DNA from: Sphingomonas oleivorans
Lineage (GTDB): Bacteria > Pseudomonadota > Alphaproteobacteria > Sphingomonadales > Sphingomonadaceae
Length of the DNA stretch: 64,000 nt
Direction: 5' to 3'
Assembly: GCF_003050615.1 (NCBI RefSeq)
Contig: NZ_NWBU01000004.1
Span: 434,001-498,000, forward strand
Shown: positions 37,547-46,406 of the stretch, piece after piece
How positions within the stretch are numbered: position 1 is the first letter of the stretch
Layout: each line of letters starts with the position of its first letter
Notes under the pieces: model-generated
The model's input: the letters and a program-made list of their open reading frames with translations, nothing else
Database searches by the model: none
What the model was told of the DNA's origin: nothing
Translations under genes and position numbers: made by a program

Positions 37547-38269
37547 ATGACCAACATGAAAACCGTCATCATCACGGGTGCATCGCAAGGCATCGGCGCC
37601 GGGCTCGTTGCCGCCTATCGCGCCAAGGGCTGGCGCGTCGTCGCCAATTCCCGCAGCATCAGGACGGATGCTTTCGGCGATGATCCCGGCATCGCCATAG
37701 TCGAAGGCGATGTAGGCGACACCATCACGGCAGCGCGGCTCGTCGATACGGCCGTCGCACGGTTCGGCAGGGTCGACAGCCTCGTCAACAATGCCGGCAT
37801 CTTCATCGCCAAGCCCTTCACCGATTATTCCGAAGCGGATTTCGCGGCGAAGATCGGCGTGAACCTGGCGGGCTTCTTCCATGTCACCCAGGCGGCGATC
37901 GCCCGGATGCTCGCGCAGGGCGAAGGCGGCCATGTGGTGAGCATCACCACCAGCCTCGTCAACCAGCCGATCAACGGCGTCCCCTCGGTGCTCGCCTCGC
38001 TCACCAAGGGCGGCATCGACGCGGCGACCCGCAGCCTGGCGATCGAATATGCCGGAAACGGCATCCGCGCCAACGCCGTTTCGCCCGGCATCATCCAGAC
38101 GCCGATGCATGCGCCCGAGACGCATGCGACGCTCGCCGGGCTGCATCCGATCGGCCGCATGGGGACGATCGACGAGATCGTCGAGGCGGTCCTCTATCTG
38201 GAAGATGCCGGCTTCGTCACCGGCGAAACGCTCCACGTCGACGGCGGCCAGCACGCCGGCCGTTGGTAA
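37547..38269 (+). CDS. SDR family protein lacking the catalytic tyrosine
   Basis: A 240-residue short-chain dehydrogenase-like protein. The cofactor loop TGASQGIGAGLVAAY and the VNNAGIFIAKP motif are intact, and a serine is present in SITTSL. At the YxxxK position the sequence is A-S-L-T-K, so the lysine remains but the catalytic tyrosine is alanine. It may have a changed mechanism or a non-catalytic role. It lies 88 bases after the hydrolase and 12 bases before a tautomerase gene on the same strand. Confidence 0.85.
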   Translation: MTNMKTVIITGASQGIGAGLVAAYRAKGWRVVANSRSIRTDAFGDDPGIAIVEGDVGDTITAARLVDTAVARFGRVDSLVNNAGIFIAKPFTDYSEADFAAKIGVNLAGFFHVTQAAIARMLAQGEGGHVVSITTSLVNQPINGVPSVLASLTKGGIDAATRSLAIEYAGNGIRANAVSPGIIQTPMHAPETHATLAGLHPIGRMGTIDEIVEAVLYLEDAGFVTGETLHVDGGQHAGRW

Positions 38270-38281
38270 GGGGGGACATCC

Positions 38282-38512
38282 ATGCCGTACATCAACGTCA
38301 AATTCACCAAGGGCAGCGCCACCCGCGAGCAGAAGGCCAGGATCATCGAGGGCATGACCAATGTCCTGCGCGACGTGATCGACAAGGCGCCCGAGGCGAC
38401 CTTCGTCGTGATCGACGAGGTCGCGCATGAGGATTGGGGCACGGGCGGCCTGCCGGTCCTCGAATATTGGAAGAAAACCGGCAAGACCGCCTCGGCAAGC
38501 GGCAAGGGTTGA
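38282..38512 (+). CDS. 4-oxalocrotonate tautomerase family protein
   Basis: A 76-residue tautomerase. After removal of Met the catalytic proline is residue 1 (MPYINVKF), as in 4-oxalocrotonate tautomerases, followed by the helix EQKARIIEGMTNVLRDVI and the strand TFVVIDEV. These hexameric enzymes move double bonds in unsaturated keto acids, and some dehalogenate or hydrate. It is the last gene of the hydrolase-SDR-tautomerase operon, followed by a 12-bp hairpin (38521-38548). Confidence 0.9.
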   Translation: MPYINVKFTKGSATREQKARIIEGMTNVLRDVIDKAPEATFVVIDEVAHEDWGTGGLPVLEYWKKTGKTASASGKG

Positions 38513-38520
38513 ACGCTCCT

Positions 38521-38548
38521 GGAGCCGGCGACGCATGTCGCCGGCTCC
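38521..38548. terminator. Hairpin between convergent tautomerase and LysR genes
   Basis: GGAGCCGGCGAC (38521-38532) pairs perfectly with 38537-38548 around the loop GCAT. It lies eight bases after the tautomerase stop and three bases before the end of the convergent LysR gene. No T-run follows on either strand. Confidence 0.6.
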
Positions 38549-38551
38549 CTC

Positions 38552-39469
38552 TCAATCGAGGCAAAGGCGCAGGCGCCGCGCGAATTCGGCTCGAAGCAGC
38601 GGCACGGCATGATCGACAAAAGCGCGCACCTTGGGGACCGAAAGCCGTCCCTCCGGCATCACGAGATGGACGGGAAGCGGCAGCGGTTCGTCCTTGGTCA
38701 GCAGGATGCGCAACTGCCGCATATGGACCGCATCCGCCACCTGATAGGAAAAGGCCCGGGTGATGCCCCGGCCTTCGAGCGCCGAGCCGAGGGCCGCCTC
38801 GACCGTGTTGACGATCAGGCGAGGCTCGATCGTCACATTGCGCGTCGTCCCTCCAGCCGCCGAGAAGATCCACCCCTCATTCCCGAACGACGTCATCTGG
38901 ATACAGCGATGGTGCACGAGATCGCTTGGCGTTTCGACGGGCGCCGCGGCATCGAGATAGGCGGGGGCCGCCACCAGCAGCTTGCGCACTTCGCCGATAC
39001 GGACGGCGATCAGGCTTGAATCGGGCAGATGCCCGATCCTGAGCGCCACATCGATCCCCTCATCGATCAGATTGACGCTGCGATCCAGCAACAGCAGACG
39101 CGCCTTCACGGCCGGTTGCTGGTCCAGAAAGGCGTCAAGGATCGGACGCATGATCTGGCTACCGCTCACCAGCGGCGCGGTGATCGCCAACAAGCCGCGC
39201 GGCGCCGCGCGCTCTCCGGCCGCCATCAGGTCCGCCTCTTCCAGATCGGTCAGCACCCGCCGACAGGCTGCTGCATAGCGTTCGCCCGCCTCGCTCAGCC
39301 GGATCGATCGTGTGGTGCGGTGGAGCAACGGGACGCCGACATGCGCCTCAAGCGCGCTGATCGCACGCGTAACCGCCGTGGGCGAACGGCCGAGCTTGCG
39401 TCCGGCGGCAGCCAGGCTGCCCTCGTCCAGGGCTGCGACGAACACACGCATCGCATCGATACGGTCCAC
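38552..39469 (-). CDS. LysR family transcriptional regulator
   Basis: A 305-residue LysR protein from the GTG at 39469, with GGGG upstream; an in-frame start at 39514 would add 15 residues. The helix-turn-helix is in VDRIDAMRVFVAALDEGSLAAAGRKLGRSPTAVTRAISALEAHVG, and the effector domain follows. It is convergent with the hydrolase-SDR-tautomerase operon, so it may regulate that operon from a distance or another target. Nothing in the sequence names its effector. Confidence 0.84.
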   Translation of the reverse strand: MDRIDAMRVFVAALDEGSLAAAGRKLGRSPTAVTRAISALEAHVGVPLLHRTTRSIRLSEAGERYAAACRRVLTDLEEADLMAAGERAAPRGLLAITAPLVSGSQIMRPILDAFLDQQPAVKARLLLLDRSVNLIDEGIDVALRIGHLPDSSLIAVRIGEVRKLLVAAPAYLDAAAPVETPSDLVHHRCIQMTSFGNEGWIFSAAGGTTRNVTIEPRLIVNTVEAALGSALEGRGITRAFSYQVADAVHMRQLRILLTKDEPLPLPVHLVMPEGRLSVPKVRAFVDHAVPLLRAEFARRLRLCLD

Positions 39470-39638
39470 GACCCACCCCAATAGCCGCAAGAATGATGGC
39501 GGTTTGTCCAGCAAACCGCCGATTTCCGCAATGCCAGGATTGGGGGGAATTCAGATGAATTTTGGCCCTATCACAGATGTCGGCCCCGGGCGTCCCGATA
39601 CGGGAATCCTGATGGTTGCAATAGCCAGTGCACGCCCA

Positions 39639-41207
39639 TCAGAACCGCGTCAGCAGTGCCATGCGGAGCATATGCACGCGCTGCGCCTGATCGCCGAGGC
39701 TTTTGGTGTCGTAGGCGAGGGCCTCCAGCCAGGTATTGTCGCTGACGCCGTAGAGCAGGTCGAGATAGCCGCCCTGCACATTGGTGCCGCCCAGCCCGAA
39801 GTCGCCCTCGGTGAAGGCGTCGAGCAGCGAGTCCGATTCCAGCCGCCGCCATGTCAGCGCCACCTGCCAGTCACCGTTGCGCACCACCCTGGCCGAGCCG
39901 ACGCGAATCTCCGCGGAATAGGCCATGTCGCCGGTGGGATCGCCGGTCAGCAGGGTCAGGCGCCCCAGTTCGGAGGCCGAATGGCCGAAGTTGCGCGCCA
40001 CCTCGCCGGTGAAGGTCACGGCCAATCCTTGGATGGCGGCATAGCTGAGCGCGCCGGTGACGTCGCCGATGTGGAAGCGCGAGGCGAGGCCGGGCACGAT
40101 GCGCCCGGGGGCAGGCTGCACGTCGAACAGCGAATTGCCCTTCACCACCAGCCCCGGCCGGCTTGCTTCATCGCCCAGGCGGCCGCTGATGTGGCGATAA
40201 TGATAATAAGCGCCGGCAATCTTCAACGAGAGATCGCCGGCAAGCGGGGTGTCGATGCCGAGCTGGCCGGCATAGAGCCAGCGGTCGGGTGACTTCAGCA
40301 GATCCTGCAGCGCGAAGATGCCAGCGGCGCCGAAGATGCTTGTGCCGCCACCGCCGATCCGCTTTTCGCCGACCAGCGCTACGCCTTCCGGGTTGACGTC
40401 CTGATCCCAGAACATGTCGGTGGAGTAGAAGGGGTTGGCCATGCGGCCGCCCTGGAAGGCGAGCGCGTCGTTGAACCTGTAGCGCATATAGGCACGGTCG
40501 ACGACGACATCGTCCTTGTTGAAATAGTCGCCGAGCGTCTCGTTGGTGGAGGTGGGCTCAGTCTCATTACCCACGACGAGGCGGAAGAAGGCGGAGACGC
40601 GCGGCGAGGCGGCGGCGGTGAAGCCGAGGCGCGCGCGGTAGCGCAGGCGCGTGCGGTCCTGTGTCGCATTGAGAAAATTGCTGATCGGCGCTGTCGTGCC
40701 GCCATTGGCGATGATGGTGGCGAAGTCCGGAATATTCGGGCTGTTATGTTTTGCAAAATATTCGCCCTGCCAGCGGATACGGAAGTCGCCATCGATCCGG
40801 ACGCGATCGGGCAGCGCACCCCTTGCCGCCGGCACGCGCGCCGCGGCGGCATCGGCGGCGCGGGAGGCCGCCGGGGCAAGCCGGCCGAGCGAGGGATCCG
40901 GCGGCGCCGCGCCGCCGCCGGCCTGCCGGGGGAGGGCGACCGGATCGGCTGCGGCGAACGTGACGGGCATGGCGGGAGAAGGCGACGTTGTCGCCGGAGC
41001 AGGCGTCGTGGCGGCCGCCGTCCGCCGTTCACGGGCATAGCGCTCCCGCATCGCATCGGCCTTGGCGGGCGTGATCACGCCTTCGGCCACCATCAGGCGG
41101 ATCACCGTCTCTACCGCCTCGTCGAAGGGAGGCGTGGAATCGGCGGCGAAGGCCGGCGCCTGGACGAACGCCGTCGCCAGCGCCAACCCGAGGGCCGGCA
41201 GCTTCAT
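39639..41207 (-). CDS. Putative outer-membrane porin
   Basis: A 522-residue exported protein with signal peptide (MKLPALGLALATAFVQAPAFA), a short helical, coiled-coil-like N-terminal region (VETVIRLMVAEGVITPAKADAMRERYARERR) and a beta-rich remainder with many alternating strands, ending in Phe (LLTRF), the usual last residue of outer-membrane barrels. It matches the putative-porin type found beside organic-acid uptake systems. It lies 57 bases after the enoyl-CoA hydratase gene on the same strand, so it is likely the third gene of the CoA-transferase operon. Confidence 0.8.
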   Translation of the reverse strand: MKLPALGLALATAFVQAPAFAADSTPPFDEAVETVIRLMVAEGVITPAKADAMRERYARERRTAAATTPAPATTSPSPAMPVTFAAADPVALPRQAGGGAAPPDPSLGRLAPAASRAADAAAARVPAARGALPDRVRIDGDFRIRWQGEYFAKHNSPNIPDFATIIANGGTTAPISNFLNATQDRTRLRYRARLGFTAAASPRVSAFFRLVVGNETEPTSTNETLGDYFNKDDVVVDRAYMRYRFNDALAFQGGRMANPFYSTDMFWDQDVNPEGVALVGEKRIGGGGTSIFGAAGIFALQDLLKSPDRWLYAGQLGIDTPLAGDLSLKIAGAYYHYRHISGRLGDEASRPGLVVKGNSLFDVQPAPGRIVPGLASRFHIGDVTGALSYAAIQGLAVTFTGEVARNFGHSASELGRLTLLTGDPTGDMAYSAEIRVGSARVVRNGDWQVALTWRRLESDSLLDAFTEGDFGLGGTNVQGGYLDLLYGVSDNTWLEALAYDTKSLGDQAQRVHMLRMALLTRF

Positions 41208-41264
41208 GCTTCCTCTCCTTATTATATGCTATCGTTATTATATTATGTCATATCATTAGGGGGC
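41208..41264 (-). promoter_or_regulatory. AT-rich leader of the porin gene
   Basis: Most of this 57-base gap (about 41219-41260) is unusually AT-rich for the window, with repeated ATAAT/ATATAAT stretches on the minus strand followed by AAGGAGAGG before the porin ATG. It may carry a separate promoter for the porin. No clear operator dyad is seen. Confidence 0.35.
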
Positions 41265-42080
41265 TTAGCGTCCCTGCCAGTCGATCCGGGCCTTATTGCC
41301 GAAGGCCGCGACGCCATGATGGAAGTCGGCGCTGCCATAGCAGGCGCGGATCAGGTCGCTTATGTCGGCGTCCGGTCCGTGCACGAGGCGAAGCAATGTC
41401 TCCCGGGTCGCCCTCATGCTGATGGGCGCATGCCCCACCAGGCGATCGCAGAGCCGCGCGACCTCGGCATCGAGCTCCTCCGGCGGCACCACCACCTCCA
41501 AATATCCGATCGGGAGCAGCGCCTCCGCCGCGGGCATTTCGGCGAGCAGCAGCATTCGCTTGACCCAGCTCAAGCCCAGCGTCGCGCAGAGCCGGCGCAG
41601 ATTGGCGGCGGAGAGGCAGTTTCCCAGGGTGCGCGCGATCGGCACGCCGAAACGCGCGCCCGTGGCGGCGATACGGATGTCGCAGGCATTGGCGATGGCG
41701 AGCCCGCCGCCGACCGCATAGCCTTCCACGACGGCGATTGTGGGCACGCGAAGCTGCTCCAGCGCCGCAACGAAGCTGTCGATTCGGGCTTCATAGGCGA
41801 TGCCGTCGTCAGCCGAGCTGAACGCCCGGAACTGCGCGATATCGGTGCCGGCGACGAAGGCCTTGCCGCCCGCGCCGCGCAGGACGGCGACGCGGATGTC
41901 CGGCCTCGCGTCAATCTCCGCGCATGCTTTGGCCAGCGCATCGTACATCGCCCAGGTCATCGCGTTGCGGGCCGACGGGCGGTCGAACAGGATATGCGCG
42001 ACGTGGCCCTCGACGCGCAGCGTCACGCGCCCATCATCAGGGGATTGCCCGCGAAGCTCCACGGCCGCCTGCGCGCTCAC
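41265..42080 (-). CDS. Enoyl-CoA hydratase/isomerase family protein
   Basis: A 271-residue crotonase-fold protein. It has HILFDRPSARNAMTWAMYDAL near the N-terminus, the oxyanion-forming GAGGKAFVAGTDIAQF segment (about 69-84), and VEGYAVGGGLAIANACDIRIA with the second oxyanion glycine. The two catalytic Glu of classical hydratases are not both evident, so hydratase, isomerase or lyase activity on a CoA ester is open. The start overlaps the CoA transferase stop as ATGA, so the two act together on one substrate. Confidence 0.87.
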   Translation of the reverse strand: MSAQAAVELRGQSPDDGRVTLRVEGHVAHILFDRPSARNAMTWAMYDALAKACAEIDARPDIRVAVLRGAGGKAFVAGTDIAQFRAFSSADDGIAYEARIDSFVAALEQLRVPTIAVVEGYAVGGGLAIANACDIRIAATGARFGVPIARTLGNCLSAANLRRLCATLGLSWVKRMLLLAEMPAAEALLPIGYLEVVVPPEELDAEVARLCDRLVGHAPISMRATRETLLRLVHGPDADISDLIRACYGSADFHHGVAAFGNKARIDWQGR

Positions 42081-43357
42081 AGCGTGAAGGCTCCCTGCCG
42101 GCGGAGCTCCTCCAGCCGGTCGCGCTCCAGGCCGAATTCGGCGAGCACCTCGTCCGTATGCTCGCCGAGCAGAGGCGGATGACGGCGTATCTGCTGCGGT
42201 GTCCCGGCCAGCTTCACGGGAAAACCGATATTGGGCAGCTTGCCTTCGACCGGATGGTCGATCTCGAGCCGCATCTGCCGATGGCGGCCATGAACGCCCT
42301 CAAAGGCTTCGGGATAGCTGTTCATGCGCCCTGCGGGAATCCCGACGGCGAGCAGGCGCGCGACCCATTGCTCGGCGGGCCGGGTGATGAAGGTCGTCTC
42401 GAGTTCCGCGATCAGAATCGCGCGATTGGCGAGACGGGAGGGAATATCGGCATAGCGGGGATCGTCGAGCAACTCGGCACGGCCGAGCTCCTGGCAGAGC
42501 TTGCGCCAGAGCTTCTGGTTCGTCGCCCCCATGACGAAATAGCCGTCCGCGGCCCTGACCGCCTGATAGGGCGCGCTCATGCGGTTCGCGGTGCCGAGCG
42601 GCTCTGGCACCCGGCCGGTGCCCCAATATTCGGAAATGTCCCAGATGGAGAAGGCGAGCGCCGCCTCGAACAGCGAGGCGTCGATGAACTGGCCGCGTCC
42701 CGTGGACCGGCAGCCGATATAGGCGCTCAATATGGCATAGGTCGCGAAGAGCGCGCAGCCGATATCGGCGACCGGCACGCCCGCCTTCACCGGGGGACCG
42801 CCCGGATGGCCGGTGACGCTCATCACGCCGGACATGGCCTGTGCCATCAGGTCGAAGCCTGGACGGTCCGCCCAGGGGCCGGTCTGTCCGAAGCCGGAAA
42901 TGCTCGCATAGACGAGACGTGGATTGATCGCGCTGAGCGTGTCATAGTCGATGCCAAGCTTCTTCACGACGCCCGGCCGGTAATTTTCGACGACGATATC
43001 GGCGCGTTCGACCAGCTTGAGGAAGGCCGTCCTCCCCGCGGGATTTTTGAGGTTGAGCGTGATGCTCCGCTTGTTCCTGTTGAGATTGAGGAAACCCATG
43101 CTGTCATTGCCCTTGAGCTTGAAGCCCATGGCGCCGCGCGTCTGGTCTCCGGTTTCGGGTGGTTCCACCTTGATGACGTCGGCGCCCAGATCGCCGAGCA
43201 GCATGGTGCAGAAGGGGCCGGCCATGACCTGCGTGACATCGAGCACCCTGATCCCAGCGAGGGGCAGCGCGTTGGTGCGCGCGGGCCGGGGCCCGACCGC
43301 CTCGGCATCATTCGTGCGCGTGCCGTCCATCCTATTGGCATGGGACGCATCTTCCAT
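42077..43357 (-). CDS. CaiB/BaiF family (class III) CoA transferase
   Basis: A 426-residue family III CoA transferase, which moves CoA between carboxylic acids. Features are LAGIRVLDVTQVMAGPFCTMLLGDLGADVIKVEPPETGDQTR near the N-terminus, NRNKRSITLNLKNP, the VVENYRPGVVKKLGIDY motif with the region of the catalytic Asp, and SISGFGQTGP. The ATG at 43357 is chosen because GGAAGGAGG lies 9 bases upstream. It is first of a CoA transferase-hydratase-porin operon, divergent from an MFS transporter operon. Confidence 0.9.
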   Translation of the reverse strand: MEDASHANRMDGTRTNDAEAVGPRPARTNALPLAGIRVLDVTQVMAGPFCTMLLGDLGADVIKVEPPETGDQTRGAMGFKLKGNDSMGFLNLNRNKRSITLNLKNPAGRTAFLKLVERADIVVENYRPGVVKKLGIDYDTLSAINPRLVYASISGFGQTGPWADRPGFDLMAQAMSGVMSVTGHPGGPPVKAGVPVADIGCALFATYAILSAYIGCRSTGRGQFIDASLFEAALAFSIWDISEYWGTGRVPEPLGTANRMSAPYQAVRAADGYFVMGATNQKLWRKLCQELGRAELLDDPRYADIPSRLANRAILIAELETTFITRPAEQWVARLLAVGIPAGRMNSYPEAFEGVHGRHRQMRLEIDHPVEGKLPNIGFPVKLAGTPQQIRRHPPLLGEHTDEVLAEFGLERDRLEELRRQGAFTL

Positions 43358-43404
43358 GGCCGCAGCCTCCTTCCCCGTGGTTCGTTCGAGCATCAGCCCG
43401 TTAA

Positions 43405-43424
43405 TGAATAATGAATTCATAATT
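43405..43424. promoter_or_regulatory. Operator half 1 in the divergent CoA transferase/MFS promoter
   Basis: TGAATAATGAATTCATAATT contains the palindrome ATGAATTCAT. Its reverse complement matches 18 of 20 bases of a second site at 43464-43483. It is 48 bases upstream of the CoA transferase start. The FCD-type GntR regulator encoded at 46407 is the likely ligand; this is inference from context. Confidence 0.6.
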
Positions 43425-43463
43425 GCACATGCATCACATAGCAAGCGACTATCGCAAGAAGTG

Positions 43464-43483
43464 AATTATGCATTCATTATCCA
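43464..43483. promoter_or_regulatory. Operator half 2 in the divergent CoA transferase/MFS promoter
   Basis: AATTATGCATTCATTATCCA is an inverted copy of the site at 43405-43424, with two mismatches. The centres are 59 bases apart, close to six helical turns. The pair could support co-operative binding or a short loop controlling both directions. Confidence 0.6.
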
Positions 43484-43588
43484 TTGACGGCGCAGCCTGC
43501 GGCGCTTAGCAATGAAGGCTCCGCCAAGAGTCGCGCAGGCCAGATTTGCAGGGACCGGCGGAAAGAAAATAATGACAGGAGAAGGAAA

Positions 43589-44950
43589 ATGGCCGCTGGA
43601 TTGGAGGGTGGATTATCCCAGGCCGTCAAAAGGACGGTCACAACCGCGCCCGGAAGGGTCTTTGGTCTGATTTGCCTGATGTATTTCATCACCTATGTCG
43701 ACCGGGTCAATATCTCGACCCTGGCGCCACTGATCTCGGATGAACTGGGGCTCTCGAATATTCAACTCGGCCTTGTCCTGTCGGCATTCGGCTATCCCTA
43801 TGCGCTGCTGCAGATCATCGGCGGCACGGCGGCCGACAAGTTCGGCGCACGCAGAACCCTGATGATCTGCGGCGGCATCTGGGCGATCTCGACAATCGCC
43901 ACCGGACTTGTCGGTGGACTTCTCTCGCTGCTGATCGCGCGCATCCTCCTCGGCATCGGCGAGGGCGCCACCTTCCCCGCGGCCACCCGCGCCATGGCAT
44001 CCTGGGTCCCCGCGGCGCGGCGCGGCTATGCGCAGGGCATGGTCCATTCCTGCTCCCGCCTTGCCAATGCGATCACACCGCCCTTGGTGGTGCTGTTCGC
44101 CGCCTATCTCGGCTGGCGCGGCGCGTTCATCGCGCTGGGCTGCGCAAGCCTGGTCTGGGTGCTGATCTGGGTTCTCTATTTCCGCGATGACCCGCGCGAT
44201 CATCCCGGCGTAACGCGAGGCGAGATCGAGCTGTTGCCGCCGCATATGAGCCGGGCGAAGGCAAGCGCCCGGAAGGTGCCGTGGGGGGCGTTGGTCCCCG
44301 CCATGATGCCGACGACCATCGTCTATTTCTGCTATAATTGGACATTCTGGCTCTACATCACTTGGCTGCCGAGCTATTTCGTGAAGGCCCATGGCCTCAA
44401 TCTCAAGGACATGGCGATCTTCACCTTCGGCATATTCGCGGCCGGCGTGGTCGGCGACACTCTGGGCGGCGTTCTGACCGACTTCTTCTATCGCCGCACC
44501 GGCAACATGCCGCTGGCGCGCCGCATCGTCATCGTCTTCAGCCTGCTGGCCTCGATGATCTGCCTGACTCCGGCGCTTTTCGTGAACGACCTCGCGATCA
44601 TCGGCCTTTCGCTGGCGACGGCCTTCTTCTTCCTCGAGCTGCTGGTCGGGCCGATCTGGGCGGTGCCCATGGATATCGCGCCGGAATATGCGGGCACGGG
44701 CAGCGGCATCATGAACACCGGCTCGGCGATCGCCGGCATTCTGTCGCCCATCGTCTTCGGATTGGTGATCGAACTGACCGGCAGCTACTCCCTGCCCTTC
44801 TACGGCTCGACGATATTGCTGACGGTAGGCGCGATCATCGCCTTCTTCTTCCTGCCCAAGCGCGGCCTGACTTTCTCCGCCGCCTCCGACGATGCGCGCG
44901 CCACCCCATATCCCAGGACCGGCGCAGTGCAGGACGTGGCAGCGCAATGA
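43589..44950 (+). CDS. MFS transporter, anion:cation symporter (ACS) type
   Basis: A 453-residue inner-membrane transporter with about 12 hydrophobic segments. The ACS-family pattern appears in ICLMYFITYVDRVNISTLAPLI and in GYPYALLQIIGGTAADKFGARR, the loop motif of this superfamily. ACS members carry organic anions such as glucarate, tartrate or phthalate. The ATG at 43589 has GGAGAAGGAAA upstream. It starts an operon with a glycerate 2-kinase (four-base overlap) and GntR regulator. A hydroxy-acid substrate fits its partners, but is not proven. Confidence 0.88.
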   Translation: MAAGLEGGLSQAVKRTVTTAPGRVFGLICLMYFITYVDRVNISTLAPLISDELGLSNIQLGLVLSAFGYPYALLQIIGGTAADKFGARRTLMICGGIWAISTIATGLVGGLLSLLIARILLGIGEGATFPAATRAMASWVPAARRGYAQGMVHSCSRLANAITPPLVVLFAAYLGWRGAFIALGCASLVWVLIWVLYFRDDPRDHPGVTRGEIELLPPHMSRAKASARKVPWGALVPAMMPTTIVYFCYNWTFWLYITWLPSYFVKAHGLNLKDMAIFTFGIFAAGVVGDTLGGVLTDFFYRRTGNMPLARRIVIVFSLLASMICLTPALFVNDLAIIGLSLATAFFFLELLVGPIWAVPMDIAPEYAGTGSGIMNTGSAIAGILSPIVFGLVIELTGSYSLPFYGSTILLTVGAIIAFFFLPKRGLTFSAASDDARATPYPRTGAVQDVAAQ

Positions 44951-46278
44951 GCGGCGGCACCCGGAGCCTGCCCTTCACGCTGCAAGGGCACGGGGTTTGG
45001 CAGGATGCGGAGGCTCGCCGCTTTCTGCGCCATATATTCGATAGCGGGGTCGCCGCGGCGGACCCGCGACAGGTCCTCGCGGCGCACCTGCCTCCACCGC
45101 CGCGCACTGGGCGCTGTGTGGTGGTGGGTGCAGGGAAATCGGCCGCCGTCATGGCGGCCGCGCTGGAGCAGGCCTGGCCCGACGTGGCGCTGTCGGGCCT
45201 CGTCGTCACCCGCTACGGCCATGCTGTGCCGACGCAGCGGATCGAGGTGATCGAGGCGTCGCACCCGGTTCCCGATGTGCGGAGCGAATATGCCGCGCGG
45301 CGGATGCTCGCCGCGGTCAGCGGGCTTGGCGAAGACGATCTGGTGATCGCGCTGATCTCGGGCGGCGGATCCGCGTTGCTGGCCCTCCCCCGGCCGGGAT
45401 TGACCCTTGCGGACAAGCAGGCCGTCAACCGGGCGCTGCTGCATAGCGGTGCGACCATCGCGGAGATGAATCTCGTCCGCAAGCAGCTGTCGGCGATCAA
45501 GGGCGGCCGGCTGGCCGCCGCCGCGGCGCCGGCGCGGGTGCTGACGCTCGCCATCAGCGACGTCCCCGGCGACGATCCGGCGACGATCGCGAGCGGCCCC
45601 ACAGTGATCGAGCCGGTCGATCCCGACGCCGTACGCGATATAATCAAGCGCTATCGGCTGGAGCTTCCGGCGCATGTCGCCGCTGCTCTCGAGGCTGCAT
45701 CTACCGAGACGCCGGAACCGGGAAGCTTGCCACGCACGGAGTTCAGGATGATCGCGACGCCGGCGATGGCGCTGGACGCCTGCGCATCCGCCGCCCGGGC
45801 CTATGGCGTCACGCCGCTCATCCTCGGCGATGCGCTGGAAGGCGAGAGCCGGGAACTCGGCATTGCCATGGCCGGCATCGCCCGCAGCGTGAAGCGCCAT
45901 GCCCAGCCGGTCGCGGCGCCGGCGCTGCTGCTGTCTGGGGGCGAGACGACCGTGTCCATCGGCGATACGCCGCCCGGTCGCGGAGGACGGAACACGGAAT
46001 TTCTGGCGGGGCTTGCCGTCGCGCTGACAGGCGAGCGCGGGATATGGGCGATCGCCGGGGATTCGGACGGCATCGACGGCACCGAGGATGCCGCGGGTGC
46101 CATCATCACTCCCGACACGCTGGCGCGCGCGGAGGAGAAAGGCCTGAGCGCGCGCACGCTGCTCGCACGCCATGACAGCTACAGCCTGTTCCAGGCATTG
46201 GACGATCTGGTCGTGACCGGCCCCACGCTGACCAATGTCAACGACATAAGGGCCATATTGATCGTGCCGGCCACATGA
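44947..46278 (+). CDS. Glycerate 2-kinase, MOFRL family
   Basis: A 443-residue protein of the DUF4147/MOFRL type, which phosphorylates D-glycerate to 2-phosphoglycerate. Family motifs are CVVVGAGKSAAVMAAALE (about 59-76), the ALISGGGSALLALPRPGLTL segment, EMNLVRKQLSAIKGGRLA, SDVPGDDPATIASGPT, and the C-terminal SGGETTVSIG with GRGGRNTEF. It starts by overlapping the MFS stop (ATGA). A glycerate end-product suggests that the imported compound is broken down through tartronate semialdehyde, as in glucarate or tartrate pathways. Confidence 0.9.
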   Translation: MSGGTRSLPFTLQGHGVWQDAEARRFLRHIFDSGVAAADPRQVLAAHLPPPPRTGRCVVVGAGKSAAVMAAALEQAWPDVALSGLVVTRYGHAVPTQRIEVIEASHPVPDVRSEYAARRMLAAVSGLGEDDLVIALISGGGSALLALPRPGLTLADKQAVNRALLHSGATIAEMNLVRKQLSAIKGGRLAAAAAPARVLTLAISDVPGDDPATIASGPTVIEPVDPDAVRDIIKRYRLELPAHVAAALEAASTETPEPGSLPRTEFRMIATPAMALDACASAARAYGVTPLILGDALEGESRELGIAMAGIARSVKRHAQPVAAPALLLSGGETTVSIGDTPPGRGGRNTEFLAGLAVALTGERGIWAIAGDSDGIDGTEDAAGAIITPDTLARAEEKGLSARTLLARHDSYSLFQALDDLVVTGPTLTNVNDIRAILIVPAT

Positions 46279-46406
46279 TCGCGGCCCCGCTCCCCTATGG
46301 CATCTTGGGTTCCATCATCGGGAAGGCTAGATCGATCCTGAACGAACAGCCCCAAGCGCTTTGCCGCCACGGTCGGCGGCATGCAGCAGTTGCAGGACCG
46401 ATATTG

